Source of the DNA: an uncultured Bacilli bacterium
GTDB taxonomy: Bacteria; Bacillota_I; Bacilli_A; RF39; UBA660
Direction of reading: 5' to 3'
Assembly (NCBI GenBank): GCA_934168005.1
Contig: CAKPMN010000029.1
Span: 1-5,728 of the forward strand
DNA length: 5,728 nucleotides
Position numbers and translations under genes: made by a program. Below the pieces are notes generated by a model, which did no database searches, had not been told where the DNA came from, and was given only the letters and a program-made list of their open reading frames with translations. Below, one piece after another: positions 1-5,712 of the stretch. Within the stretch, counting starts at the first letter, position 1, and the number at the start of each line of letters is the position of its first letter.

Positions 1-720
1 ATTAAATATTTTATATCTATATCTTGGTATCCATACCATATAACTTTCTATATTACTATTTGGTATCTCTTCTCCATATTTATATGTCTTTGTTTTATCT
101 TTTAATATTACTGCATTCGCCCATTTCTTATCTTCATATTTATACCATTCTTCTGTCGGATCTGCATATATTACTTTTCCATCATTATTTATCTTTACTG
201 GTAGCAAGTCTCCTTCTACTACTGGATCTGCTCCATTTAATATTGATTCTTTATATGTTAAATCTTTTATTTCTTTATCACTACAATTATTTAGATATCC
301 CTCTTTACTTGAACAACATGATATTTCATTATTACTATTTTTATATGTTACATAATATTCTCCAAATTTTAGATATGCCTCTTTTACTATTCCTTTTTCT
401 ACTGTTACCTCATTCGAAGCATTTGAATCTGGTTTATCTCCTTTTAAATCTAGTTCTAGTGAAGCATCATTTTTTGACAGTTTATTTCCAATTACTGTAT
501 ACTTACCATCATAATTTGTATTTCTTGATGATGTTATTGTTTTTGATACTATTGCTTTTTCAACTGAATCTACGTAACTTAAAGTACTTGATTCAGCTGC
601 TCCTTTTTTAGCTGATTCTATCATTTCTAATACTTGTGGTGTTGCGATTAATGCGATCACCGCAAGTATTACTATTACCGCAAGTAATTCTACTAATGTG
701 AATCCTTTTTTATTCTTCAT
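1..720 (-). CDS. Type IV pilin-like (prepilin N-terminal motif) protein, C-terminus cut off by window edge
   Basis: The minus-strand frame is open from ATG at 720 to base 1 (240 codons, no stop), so the gene continues outside the window. The N-terminus MKNKKGFTLVELLAVIVI is a textbook class III (type IV prepilin) signal. It has a short basic leader, predicted cleavage after Gly6 leaving Phe as mature residue 1, Glu at mature position 5, a hydrophobic helix over about residues 7-27, and Pro at mature position 22. A prepilin peptidase would process it, and it would be assembled into a pilus or pseudopilus, or held in the membrane. Residues 71-126 (YDGKYTVIGNKLS ... YLKFGEYYVTY) resemble the globular part of Gram-positive pseudopilins. 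Cysteines at 135, 136 and 146 follow. Residues 180-240 hold an aromatic-rich stretch (EWYKYEDKKWANAVIL, then YMVWIPRYRYKIFN) that looks like the start of an extra domain, which I recall from surface proteins of uncultured gut Firmicutes. Exact role (major pilin, minor pilin or adhesin) is unknown. It is a separate transcription unit from the genes to its right. Confidence 0.9.
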   Translation of the reverse strand, partial: MKNKKGFTLVELLAVIVILAVIALIATPQVLEMIESAKKGAAESSTLSYVDSVEKAIVSKTITSSRNTNYDGKYTVIGNKLSKNDASLELDLKGDKPDSNASNEVTVEKGIVKEAYLKFGEYYVTYKNSNNEISCCSSKEGYLNNCSDKEIKDLTYKESILNGADPVVEGDLLPVKINNDGKVIYADPTEEWYKYEDKKWANAVILKDKTKTYKYGEEIPNSNIESYMVWIPRYRYKIFN

Positions 721-729
721 ACTACACTT

Positions 730-735
730 TCTCCT
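730..735 (-). promoter_or_regulatory. Ribosome binding site of the pilin-like gene
   Basis: The minus strand reads AGGAGA nine bases before the ATG at 720. The spacing is near ideal and supports that start codon, which also places the prepilin leader at the exact N-terminus. Confidence 0.8.
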
Positions 736-748
736 ATTCTATATATAA

Positions 749-783
749 AGTATACCCCCCCCCCCCCCGAGCTTTTTTGTCAA
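749..783 (-). promoter_or_regulatory. Sigma-A-type promoter of the pilin-like gene with a G14 tract in its spacer (putative phase-variable promoter)
   Basis: On the minus strand a perfect -35 hexamer TTGACA (783-778) and a -10 hexamer TATACT (754-749) are separated by 23 bp: nine bases (AAAAAGCTC) followed by 14 G. The predicted transcript would start near 742, giving a 22-nt leader that holds the ribosome binding site. The spacer is about 6 bp longer than the 17-bp optimum, so in the state sequenced the promoter is predicted to be weak or off. Eight G would give 17 bp. The boxes and the tract are seen directly; promoter activity and switching are inferred from known cases of repeat tracts between -35 and -10, such as porA of Neisseria meningitidis. 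Confidence 0.7.
755..768 (-). repeat. Homopolymer G14 (C14 on the plus strand), candidate slipped-strand mutable tract
   Basis: Fourteen uninterrupted G on the minus strand, 34 bp upstream of the pilin start codon. The surroundings are strongly AT-rich and no other G or C run approaches this length in the window, so chance is a poor explanation. Runs of this size are prone to polymerase slippage. The exact count in a consensus assembly may be uncertain. Confidence 0.95.
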
Positions 784-795
784 TAGTATTTTTTA

Positions 796-819
796 ACACC
801 TTAAGTGTAGTTCGTACAC
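796..819. repeat. Two overlapping short dyads upstream of the pilin promoter
   Basis: ACAC-CTTAA-GTGT (796-808) and GTGTA-GTTCG-TACAC (805-819) are both perfect small inverted repeats that share the arm at 805-808, so only one could fold at a time. They lie 13-36 bp upstream of the -35 box at 778-783. They could be an operator or activator site. The arms are only 4-5 bp, so chance cannot be excluded. Confidence 0.35.
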
Positions 820-824
820 ATTGT

Positions 825-852
825 TTTATAGTGATAAGCTTAAAGTAGACAA
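825..852 (-). promoter_or_regulatory. Second, weaker promoter candidate upstream of the pilin-like gene
   Basis: The minus strand has TTGTCT (852-847; 4 of 6 matches to TTGACA) and TATAAA (830-825; 5 of 6 matches to TATAAT) with a 16-bp spacer (831-846). Transcripts would start near 818 and carry the short dyads and the G14 tract in a leader of about 100 nt. In such AT-rich DNA hexamer matches are common, so this is a tentative call. Confidence 0.3.
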
Positions 853-872
853 TTATTTAATTAAGTTATCAC
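831..872. repeat. Imperfect inverted repeat between the terminator and the pilin promoter
   Basis: GTGATAAGCTTAA (831-843) and TTAAGTTATCAC (861-872) are inverted copies differing by one inserted base, with a 17-base centre. The repeat overlaps the spacer and -35 of the weaker promoter candidate. No T-run follows on either strand, so it does not look like a terminator. An operator for a dimeric regulator is the simplest reading, without proof. Confidence 0.45.
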
Positions 873-878
873 TTTCAC

Positions 879-914
879 AAAAAAAGACCAAAATTTTCAT
901 TTTGATCTTTCTTT
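879..914 (-). terminator. Rho-independent terminator of the pyk-GH31 transcription unit
   Basis: On the minus strand AAAGATCAAAAT (910-899), a GAAA tetraloop (898-895) and ATTTTGGTCTTT (894-883) form a 12-bp stem, followed by a run of seven T (885-879, the last three of which also belong to the stem). One pair is U·G when read from the minus strand but a C·A mismatch from the plus strand, which fixes the functional direction as minus. It starts 40 bp after the stop of the GH31 gene and separates it from the pilin unit. Confidence 0.88.
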
Positions 915-953
915 TAAAAATTAATCTGATAATTTAAATTCTTATTTGATTTT

Positions 954-3380
954 CTATATTTGAGCCATATATTCAAGTAGCTTTAAGAATAATTTTATAA
1001 ATCTTCTTTCTAATCCTTTATTTGCTAAATGTCTTATTTGTAAACGTTTTTTCCCAACTGAATCATTACTAAATATAATTGAATCTATTTTTTCTTTCAT
1101 ACTTGTCTTTAATGGTAGGTCAAATATAATAGACTCAAAATCTCTTTTTAGTGCTTCTTCTGCACTTATCTCAACATCTTTTCCTTTACAGTTGATTGTA
1201 AGCTGTCCTATTGTTGGAACATCTTCTACTTCTATTACGAATTTTGAATATCTAACATATTTTTTGCAGTCAATTTTTTGATCGTTAAAGTACACAATAA
1301 CATCATCTGATTTTATTGTATTTCTAAAACATATTCTATAGTTTCTTCTATCTGGAATGATACCTGGTTTTCCATCTATTGATCTTATAATTACGGTATG
1401 GTTATTTGGTAAATAATTATATTCTATTAATGTTCTTAGATAGTTACCTTCTTTATATAGTTCTGTTTCTCCATCATCTTCATATAACTCATACTGACTA
1501 CTAGCGCCTGGAAATATTTGAAGTTCTAAGTTTTTTGGAGGTTTTGTATCATTTATATTATCTTCTTTATGATCATTTACTAAAGGAAGTATTGAACCAG
1601 CTTTTACAAATACTGGGTAATCTTCATCTTTAAAGAATGCTAAATACCCCTTATCCCCTTTGTATTTTTTACCTGTTACATAGTCAAACCAAGTACCTTT
1701 TGGTAAGTAAAATCTTTGAACTACTCTATCCATTATTGGTTCTTTTTTAGTAGTAATTGGAGATATAAATAGTGAGCTTCCTAAATAATACTCATTTTCA
1801 TATGTTGGATCATCATAAAAATCTGGATATTTATAGTAAAGTGGTGTAATAAGTGGTTTACCATATTTATGATATTTATAGCTTTCTGAATACAAATAAG
1901 GTATTAATTGATGTCTTAGATTCATATACCTTTTTGCTATTTCATAAGTTTTGTAGTTCCAACTCCATGGTTCTCTTCTATAATATTTTCCTTCTGCTGT
2001 ACCAAACTTAAATATTGGAGCAAATGTTGCGAATTGTACAAATCTTGTATATAATTCACTATCTTCTAAACCTCCACTATATCCTCCAACATCATGAGCG
2101 AAAAAGTTAGCTCCCAAGTTTGTTTCTTTTACATTATGAAGGGTTATTGTTTTTAGAGTATTCCAAGAAACTGTAGTTTTCCCTGTATAAATTACTGGAT
2201 ATCTATGTGGGGCTATTTTAACATTTTTAGATAAAAGCATTGGCCTTTTACCTGTTTTTGATAAATTATTATAGAAATTATAGTGATTTAAAATCCATAT
2301 TGGATAACTATTCTCTTTCAAATCTGCAGCAATCCAATAAAAGTCTGTTCCAACTGCATCTAGTGGGTTTATTAAAAATTTTAAATATACATCTATATAT
2401 CTTGGATTTAATACTTGAAATGGCACATTTCCTGATGCATCTTTTTCTAAGTAATTTGTTATATAATTAAAGTTATCTTCATATGGATATATTCCATCTA
2501 ATGGATTTACGCTTAGCCCTATATGAATACCTTTTTTATGCAAGTCTTCTATCATTTTTTTTGGACTTGGTATTAATGATCTATTCCAAGAAAAACCAGT
2601 ATCTAATATTTTATCTTTATATTTTCTTATATGCCAATCTTTGTCTAAAAGAAGCACTGATAATGGTATTTCTCTTTCTTCAAATTCTTCTGTTAAAGTA
2701 TTAATTTCATCTTCACTATATGGAATGGTTCTACTCCACCATATTCCTAGAGCATATCTTGGTATTAAAGCTGGTACTCCAGTTATTCTGAAGTAATCTT
2801 TAAGAGCTCCTTCAAAATTTTTTCCATATAAGAACACATATGTATCTATTTCATTATTTTGTCTTGTTATAAGTGTTCCTGTCTTAGACATAATATTACT
2901 TTTAGAATCATCAATTGAAGAGAATCCATCGATTGAATATAGTCCTTTTCTTAGTTTGATTTTTCCATCATTTTCATCTAATGATGTTGCTGGAAAACCA
3001 TAGTTTCTTACCTCTGGATGACGATAGTACCATTGTTTTTTTGTTGAATTTAGTTCTATTTTTAAATTTGATACAGGATTTATCTTGCTTCCTAGAAATG
3101 GTTTTTCTTTTATATATGTTAGTTTAAAATAACTTGTTTTTATTTCTAATACTGTATCTGTCTCGTTCTTTTCAAATTTTACTTTTGGCATATTTCTAAA
3201 CCAAACTAATTCTGTTGGACTATCGTTAAATTCACCATATTCATTATATTCTATACGTATTAATCTTTCTGTTAAAACAGTAAAACGGTACTTTGTACCT
3301 TGGATTACGTTTTCTTTTAATGGTTTTGCTAGATCATAATTAAAAGCAAATTGTTCGCCTAAATTATACACAATAACCAC
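954..3380 (-). CDS. Glycoside hydrolase family 31-like protein, probably catalytically inactive
   Basis: The 808-residue protein has no signal peptide, so it is probably cytoplasmic. GH31 enzymes are mostly retaining alpha-glucosidases and alpha-xylosidases. Family landmarks in order: N-terminal beta-sandwich (about 25-200; GLYSIDGFSSIDDS at 146-159), barrel start LGIWWSR (211-217), LLDKDWH (244-250), GTDFYWIAAD (344-353), RYPVIYTGKTTVSW (393-406), HDVGG (429-433), C-terminal beta domains with YEDDGE (633-638), and a charged helical tail (about 735-808). The nucleophile Asp expected in GxDxxWxD is Ala351, and the acid/base Asp expected in (S/T)GDxxxxW is Lys401. The usual substrate-binding Arg and His after the barrel are replaced in FKFGTA (457-462). 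Hydrolysis is therefore unlikely, and a binding or regulatory role is possible. The frame is intact over its full length. The start is GTG at 3380, or more likely GTG at 3371, which has a better-spaced GGGGTGG before it. It follows pyk by 9 bp. Confidence 0.88.
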   Translation of the reverse strand: MVIVYNLGEQFAFNYDLAKPLKENVIQGTKYRFTVLTERLIRIEYNEYGEFNDSPTELVWFRNMPKVKFEKNETDTVLEIKTSYFKLTYIKEKPFLGSKINPVSNLKIELNSTKKQWYYRHPEVRNYGFPATSLDENDGKIKLRKGLYSIDGFSSIDDSKSNIMSKTGTLITRQNNEIDTYVFLYGKNFEGALKDYFRITGVPALIPRYALGIWWSRTIPYSEDEINTLTEEFEEREIPLSVLLLDKDWHIRKYKDKILDTGFSWNRSLIPSPKKMIEDLHKKGIHIGLSVNPLDGIYPYEDNFNYITNYLEKDASGNVPFQVLNPRYIDVYLKFLINPLDAVGTDFYWIAADLKENSYPIWILNHYNFYNNLSKTGKRPMLLSKNVKIAPHRYPVIYTGKTTVSWNTLKTITLHNVKETNLGANFFAHDVGGYSGGLEDSELYTRFVQFATFAPIFKFGTAEGKYYRREPWSWNYKTYEIAKRYMNLRHQLIPYLYSESYKYHKYGKPLITPLYYKYPDFYDDPTYENEYYLGSSLFISPITTKKEPIMDRVVQRFYLPKGTWFDYVTGKKYKGDKGYLAFFKDEDYPVFVKAGSILPLVNDHKEDNINDTKPPKNLELQIFPGASSQYELYEDDGETELYKEGNYLRTLIEYNYLPNNHTVIIRSIDGKPGIIPDRRNYRICFRNTIKSDDVIVYFNDQKIDCKKYVRYSKFVIEVEDVPTIGQLTINCKGKDVEISAEEALKRDFESIIFDLPLKTSMKEKIDSIIFSNDSVGKKRLQIRHLANKGLERRFIKLFLKLLEYMAQI

Positions 3381-3383
3381 CCC
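3377..3383 (-). promoter_or_regulatory. Probable ribosome binding site favouring the GTG start at 3371 of the GH31 gene
   Basis: The minus strand reads GGGGTGG, then five bases, then GTG at 3371-3369. The upstream in-frame GTG at 3380 sits inside this motif and has only a poorly spaced GTGGG directly against it. The downstream start would give 805 residues. No nearby ATG exists. Confidence 0.5.
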
Positions 3384-3389
3384 ACTTTT

Positions 3390-4802
3390 CTATAATTCTT
3401 CTATTTTCATAAAGTTTGTATGTTTTACTTCTTTTAAAGGATATCCTCCTGTTATGATTATTTTTTCATCTTTTAATGAAAGTTCTTTAGCAGCTTTTGA
3501 TTTTGCAACTGAAATCATTTCATCAAATGACTTTACATTATTTATTAATACTGGATAAACACCATAGTATATATTTAAACTTTTAACTGTATCTATATCT
3601 GGTGACATAGCAAGTATTATAGCATTTGGTCTAAACCTTGATATTTTTCTTGCTGTATATCCACTCATTGTTGGTGTTACTATAGCTTTTGCTCTAAGTT
3701 TTTTTGAAGCTTCTACTACTGAATATGCAATTGCTCCTGTGGTGTCTTGTCTTTCAGTTCTTGAAGCATCACTTTGAAGTTCAAAATAATTCATTTCCTC
3801 TTCTTCTGTTTCTAGGATTCTTGCTAGTGTTGTTACTACTTCTTTTGGATATCTTCCAACAGTTGTTTCGCCTGATAGCATGACTGCATCTACACCATCT
3901 AATACAGCGTTTGCTACATCTGATACTTCTGCTCTAGTTGGTCTTACTCTCTCCTCCATGCTTGATAGCATTTCTGTTGCAAGTATACTAACCTTTCCTA
4001 AATAATGGCATTTTTTGATTATAATTTTTTGTACACCTGGTATTCTTTCTATAGGAAGTTCTACCCCTAAATCTCCTCTTGCCACCATTACTCCATCTGA
4101 CACTTTAATTATTTCGTCTAAATCATCTAGGGCATATGCACTTTCTATCTTTGATATTAAAGTCATATGTGAGTCATTATAATTGATTAATAGATCATTT
4201 ACTTCTAACACATCTTCATGAGTTGAAACATGAGATAAAGCTAAGTAATCAACATGTAGTTTGCTTGCATATAATATATCTTCTTTATCTTTTTCTGTTA
4301 GAAATGGCATATTTAGTTTTAGGCCTACGATATTTATCTTAGCCCCTTCTTCTATGTAGCCACCTTCTATTACCTCGCACAATAAATAATCATGTCCTTT
4401 ATCTATTACTAGTAATTCTACTAGTCCATCATTTATTTTTAAAGTCGTATTAACCTTTACATCTTCTAGTAAGTATTTGTAATCTACATTAAATCTAGTA
4501 CTGTTTCCTATTACAGCATCTTCATATATACGTATCTTATCTGATTTATTTAAGTATGCACCTTTTCCATCAATATGTCCTATTTTTACACTAGGTCCAC
4601 TTATATCAACCATAATAGATACGTTTTTGTTTAATTCTTTATTTAATTCAGATACTATTTTATTTATTTTTTCTAGAAAGTCATGTGATGCATAAGCCAT
4701 ATTTACTCTTATTATATCTGTTCCACTTTCTATCATTTCTTTTATTACTTCTTTGTTATCACTTGCTGGTCCTGATGTTGCGATTATCTTTGTTTTTTTC
4801 AT
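3390..4802 (-). CDS. pyk: Pyruvate kinase, divergent
   Basis: This 470-residue protein matches the basic three-domain pyruvate kinase (PEP + ADP to pyruvate + ATP, last step of glycolysis, cytoplasm) and lacks the extra C-terminal PEP-utiliser domain of Bacillus enzymes. Motifs: KTKIIATSGPAS (3-14), barrel with B domain inserted (about 72-165), LISKIES (215-221) with catalytic Lys218 and metal ligand Glu220, VMVARGDLGVELP (238-250) with metal ligand Asp244, ATEML with Thr276, RPTRAEVSDVANAVLDGVDAVMLSGET (287-313, cited by position), and a C-terminal domain with VTPTMSGYTARKISRFRP (375-392). Oddities cluster in the N-terminal active-site strands. The usual RxNFSHG is RVNMAYA (32-38), the usual LDTKGPEIR is VDISGPSVK (65-73), and the usual SFVR is SHVS (190-193). 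The K+ ligand Ser is thus Ala36, and the Glu linked to K+ dependence is Ser71. Activity may be altered; a second canonical pyk elsewhere is possible. The ATG is supported by AGGTGA four bases upstream. Confidence 0.92.
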   Translation of the reverse strand: MKKTKIIATSGPASDNKEVIKEMIESGTDIIRVNMAYASHDFLEKINKIVSELNKELNKNVSIMVDISGPSVKIGHIDGKGAYLNKSDKIRIYEDAVIGNSTRFNVDYKYLLEDVKVNTTLKINDGLVELLVIDKGHDYLLCEVIEGGYIEEGAKINIVGLKLNMPFLTEKDKEDILYASKLHVDYLALSHVSTHEDVLEVNDLLINYNDSHMTLISKIESAYALDDLDEIIKVSDGVMVARGDLGVELPIERIPGVQKIIIKKCHYLGKVSILATEMLSSMEERVRPTRAEVSDVANAVLDGVDAVMLSGETTVGRYPKEVVTTLARILETEEEEMNYFELQSDASRTERQDTTGAIAYSVVEASKKLRAKAIVTPTMSGYTARKISRFRPNAIILAMSPDIDTVKSLNIYYGVYPVLINNVKSFDEMISVAKSKAAKELSLKDEKIIITGGYPLKEVKHTNFMKIEEL

Positions 4803-4806
4803 AGTC

Positions 4807-4827
4807 TCACCTATTTTAATTATATCA
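4807..4827 (-). promoter_or_regulatory. Extended -10 promoter candidate and ribosome binding site for pyk
   Basis: In the 49-bp gap between mutM and pyk the minus strand carries TGATATAAT (4827-4819), a perfect extended -10 element (TGnTATAAT). There is no good -35 (TTTTAA at the 17-bp position). The ribosome binding site AGGTGA lies at 4812-4807. A transcript from this promoter would start near 4812, with a leader of only about 10 nt, which is unusually short. No terminator separates mutM from pyk, so read-through from mutM is also likely. Confidence 0.45.
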
Positions 4828-4851
4828 AGTTTTTTTTTATTTTAAAAGATG

Positions 4852-5664
4852 TTATTTTTGACAATTTGGACAATAATATGTTGATCTTCCACCTATTTTA
4901 TCTACTAAAATATTTTGATTACAAGTTTTGCATATACTCATTCCGTGTACGTGTAGTTCATTTTGGAATAATCCATGTACGCCTTCACTTGATTCAAATG
5001 TTCTAATTGTTGTTCCACCTAATTTTATTGCATTTTCTAAAACTGTTTTTGTATTTTCAATTATTCCTTTTAATTCTTCATCTGTTAGTTCACTTGCTTT
5101 CTTATGTGGATTTATCTTGCTTAAGAATAATACTTCATCTGCATATATATTTCCATTTCCAACTAGTATGCTTTGATCTAGTAAAACTGTTTTTATAGGT
5201 AATCTTTTATTTTTATATCTTTCTTTTAAGTAGTTTATATCTAAATTTTTATCCCATGGTTCTAGTCCTAGTGATTTAAGTGGTTCGCTAGTCATCACTT
5301 CTTCTTTTTTTATTAAGTGCATTTTTCCAAATTTTCTAGTATCTATATATCTTAATGTTCTACCACTTTTTAATTTAAAAATAACATGTTCATGTTTGGT
5401 TACTTCTTCATCATGTTTTATGAAATATCTTCCTTCCATTCTAAGGTGTGATAGTAAAACATAATCATCTAGATAGAACATTAACCATTTTCCTCTTCTT
5501 TTAATATCGTTTATTTTTTGGTTTTTTATTTGTTTTTTGAATTCTTCTACTGTTGGGTATTCTATTATATTATCCCAATTTACTTCTACTTCTAATATTG
5601 TATCATTTAGTACTTGTTTTTTTAGTGTTTCCTTTACTGTTTCTACTTCTGGTAATTCTGGCAT
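4852..5664 (-). CDS. mutM: Formamidopyrimidine-DNA glycosylase (8-oxoguanine DNA glycosylase / AP lyase)
   Basis: The enzyme removes 8-oxoguanine and formamidopyrimidines from DNA and nicks the abasic site by beta/delta-elimination. All hallmarks are present in 270 residues, the normal length. The N-terminal MPELPEVET gives the catalytic Pro2 (Schiff-base nucleophile) and Glu3. RRGKWL carries the conserved Lys59. HLRMEGR (73-79) and DTRKFGKM (108-115) supply the Met76, Arg110 and Phe112 that fill the space of the flipped base. LVGNGNIYADEVLF (167-180) is the helix-two-turn-helix. The C-terminal zinc finger has Cys245, Cys248, Cys265 and Cys268 (C-x2-C-x16-C-x2-C) with Arg260 in GGR. Because Pro2 must be the mature N-terminus, ATG at 5664 is certain. 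In many Firmicutes mutM follows polA and precedes coaE; here pyk comes next, 49 bp downstream. Nothing suggests loss of function. Confidence 0.97.
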   Translation of the reverse strand: MPELPEVETVKETLKKQVLNDTILEVEVNWDNIIEYPTVEEFKKQIKNQKINDIKRRGKWLMFYLDDYVLLSHLRMEGRYFIKHDEEVTKHEHVIFKLKSGRTLRYIDTRKFGKMHLIKKEEVMTSEPLKSLGLEPWDKNLDINYLKERYKNKRLPIKTVLLDQSILVGNGNIYADEVLFLSKINPHKKASELTDEELKGIIENTKTVLENAIKLGGTTIRTFESSEGVHGLFQNELHVHGMSICKTCNQNILVDKIGGRSTYYCPNCQK

Positions 5665-5668
5665 ATTT

Positions 5669-5675
5669 CCTCCTT
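5669..5675 (-). promoter_or_regulatory. Ribosome binding site of mutM
   Basis: A full AAGGAGG on the minus strand, four bases before the ATG at 5664. The match to the anti-Shine-Dalgarno sequence is strong, although the spacing is slightly short. Confidence 0.85.
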
Positions 5676-5680
5676 ATAGT

Positions 5681-5712
5681 AAAAAAAACAAATTAAAACT
5701 AATTTGTTTTTT
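5681..5712. terminator. AT-rich hairpin with T-runs before mutM, possible bidirectional terminator or attenuator
   Basis: AAAAAACAAATTA (5683-5695) and TAATTTGTTTTTT (5700-5712) form a perfect 13-bp inverted repeat with a 4-base loop. Read on the minus strand, the last arm runs into eight T (5688-5681), the layout of an intrinsic terminator for whatever lies to the right. The plus-strand reading ends in six T. The stem has only one G-C pair, so termination would be weak. It ends six bases before the mutM ribosome binding site, leaving no room for a promoter between them. Confidence 0.5.

Noticed and set aside
24..611. Plus-strand open frame of 195 codons, rich in Leu and Tyr
   Set aside because: It is the antisense shadow of the pilin-like gene. 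It has no ribosome binding site, and its low-complexity hydrophobic composition is what AT-rich antisense coding DNA gives. The minus-strand frame has a recognisable prepilin signal, a ribosome binding site and a promoter.
755..768. G14/C14 run as a sequencing or assembly artefact (for example poly-G from two-colour chemistry)
   Set aside because: It sits inside otherwise coherent sequence, exactly between good -35 and -10 boxes, and does not interrupt a gene. The precise length may still be wrong, and raw reads are needed.
831..872. Inverted repeat as a terminator or as the ends of an invertible promoter
   Set aside because: No T-run follows on either strand, and the 17-base centre is too short for a typical invertible segment. 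An operator-like site is the more economical reading.
2322..2330. Asp353 of the GH31 protein as a shifted catalytic nucleophile
   Set aside because: The nucleophile normally lies exactly five residues after the Asp of GxD. Asp353 lies seven after, at a different point on the strand or loop. The acid/base Asp is also missing, so a simple shift does not restore the site.
2240..2704. Two small plus-strand open frames opposite the GH31 gene
   Set aside because: Antisense shadows of the conserved GH31 barrel region, with no ribosome binding site and no recognisable protein features.
4928..5198. Two overlapping small plus-strand open frames opposite mutM
   Set aside because: They overlap each other in different frames and lie antisense to the conserved zinc finger and helix-turn-helix region of mutM.
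954..5664. Mycoplasma-type genetic code (TGA = Trp)
   Set aside because: All three complete genes are open with the standard code and encode Trp by TGG with no in-frame TGA, which is not expected of an AT-rich code-4 organism.
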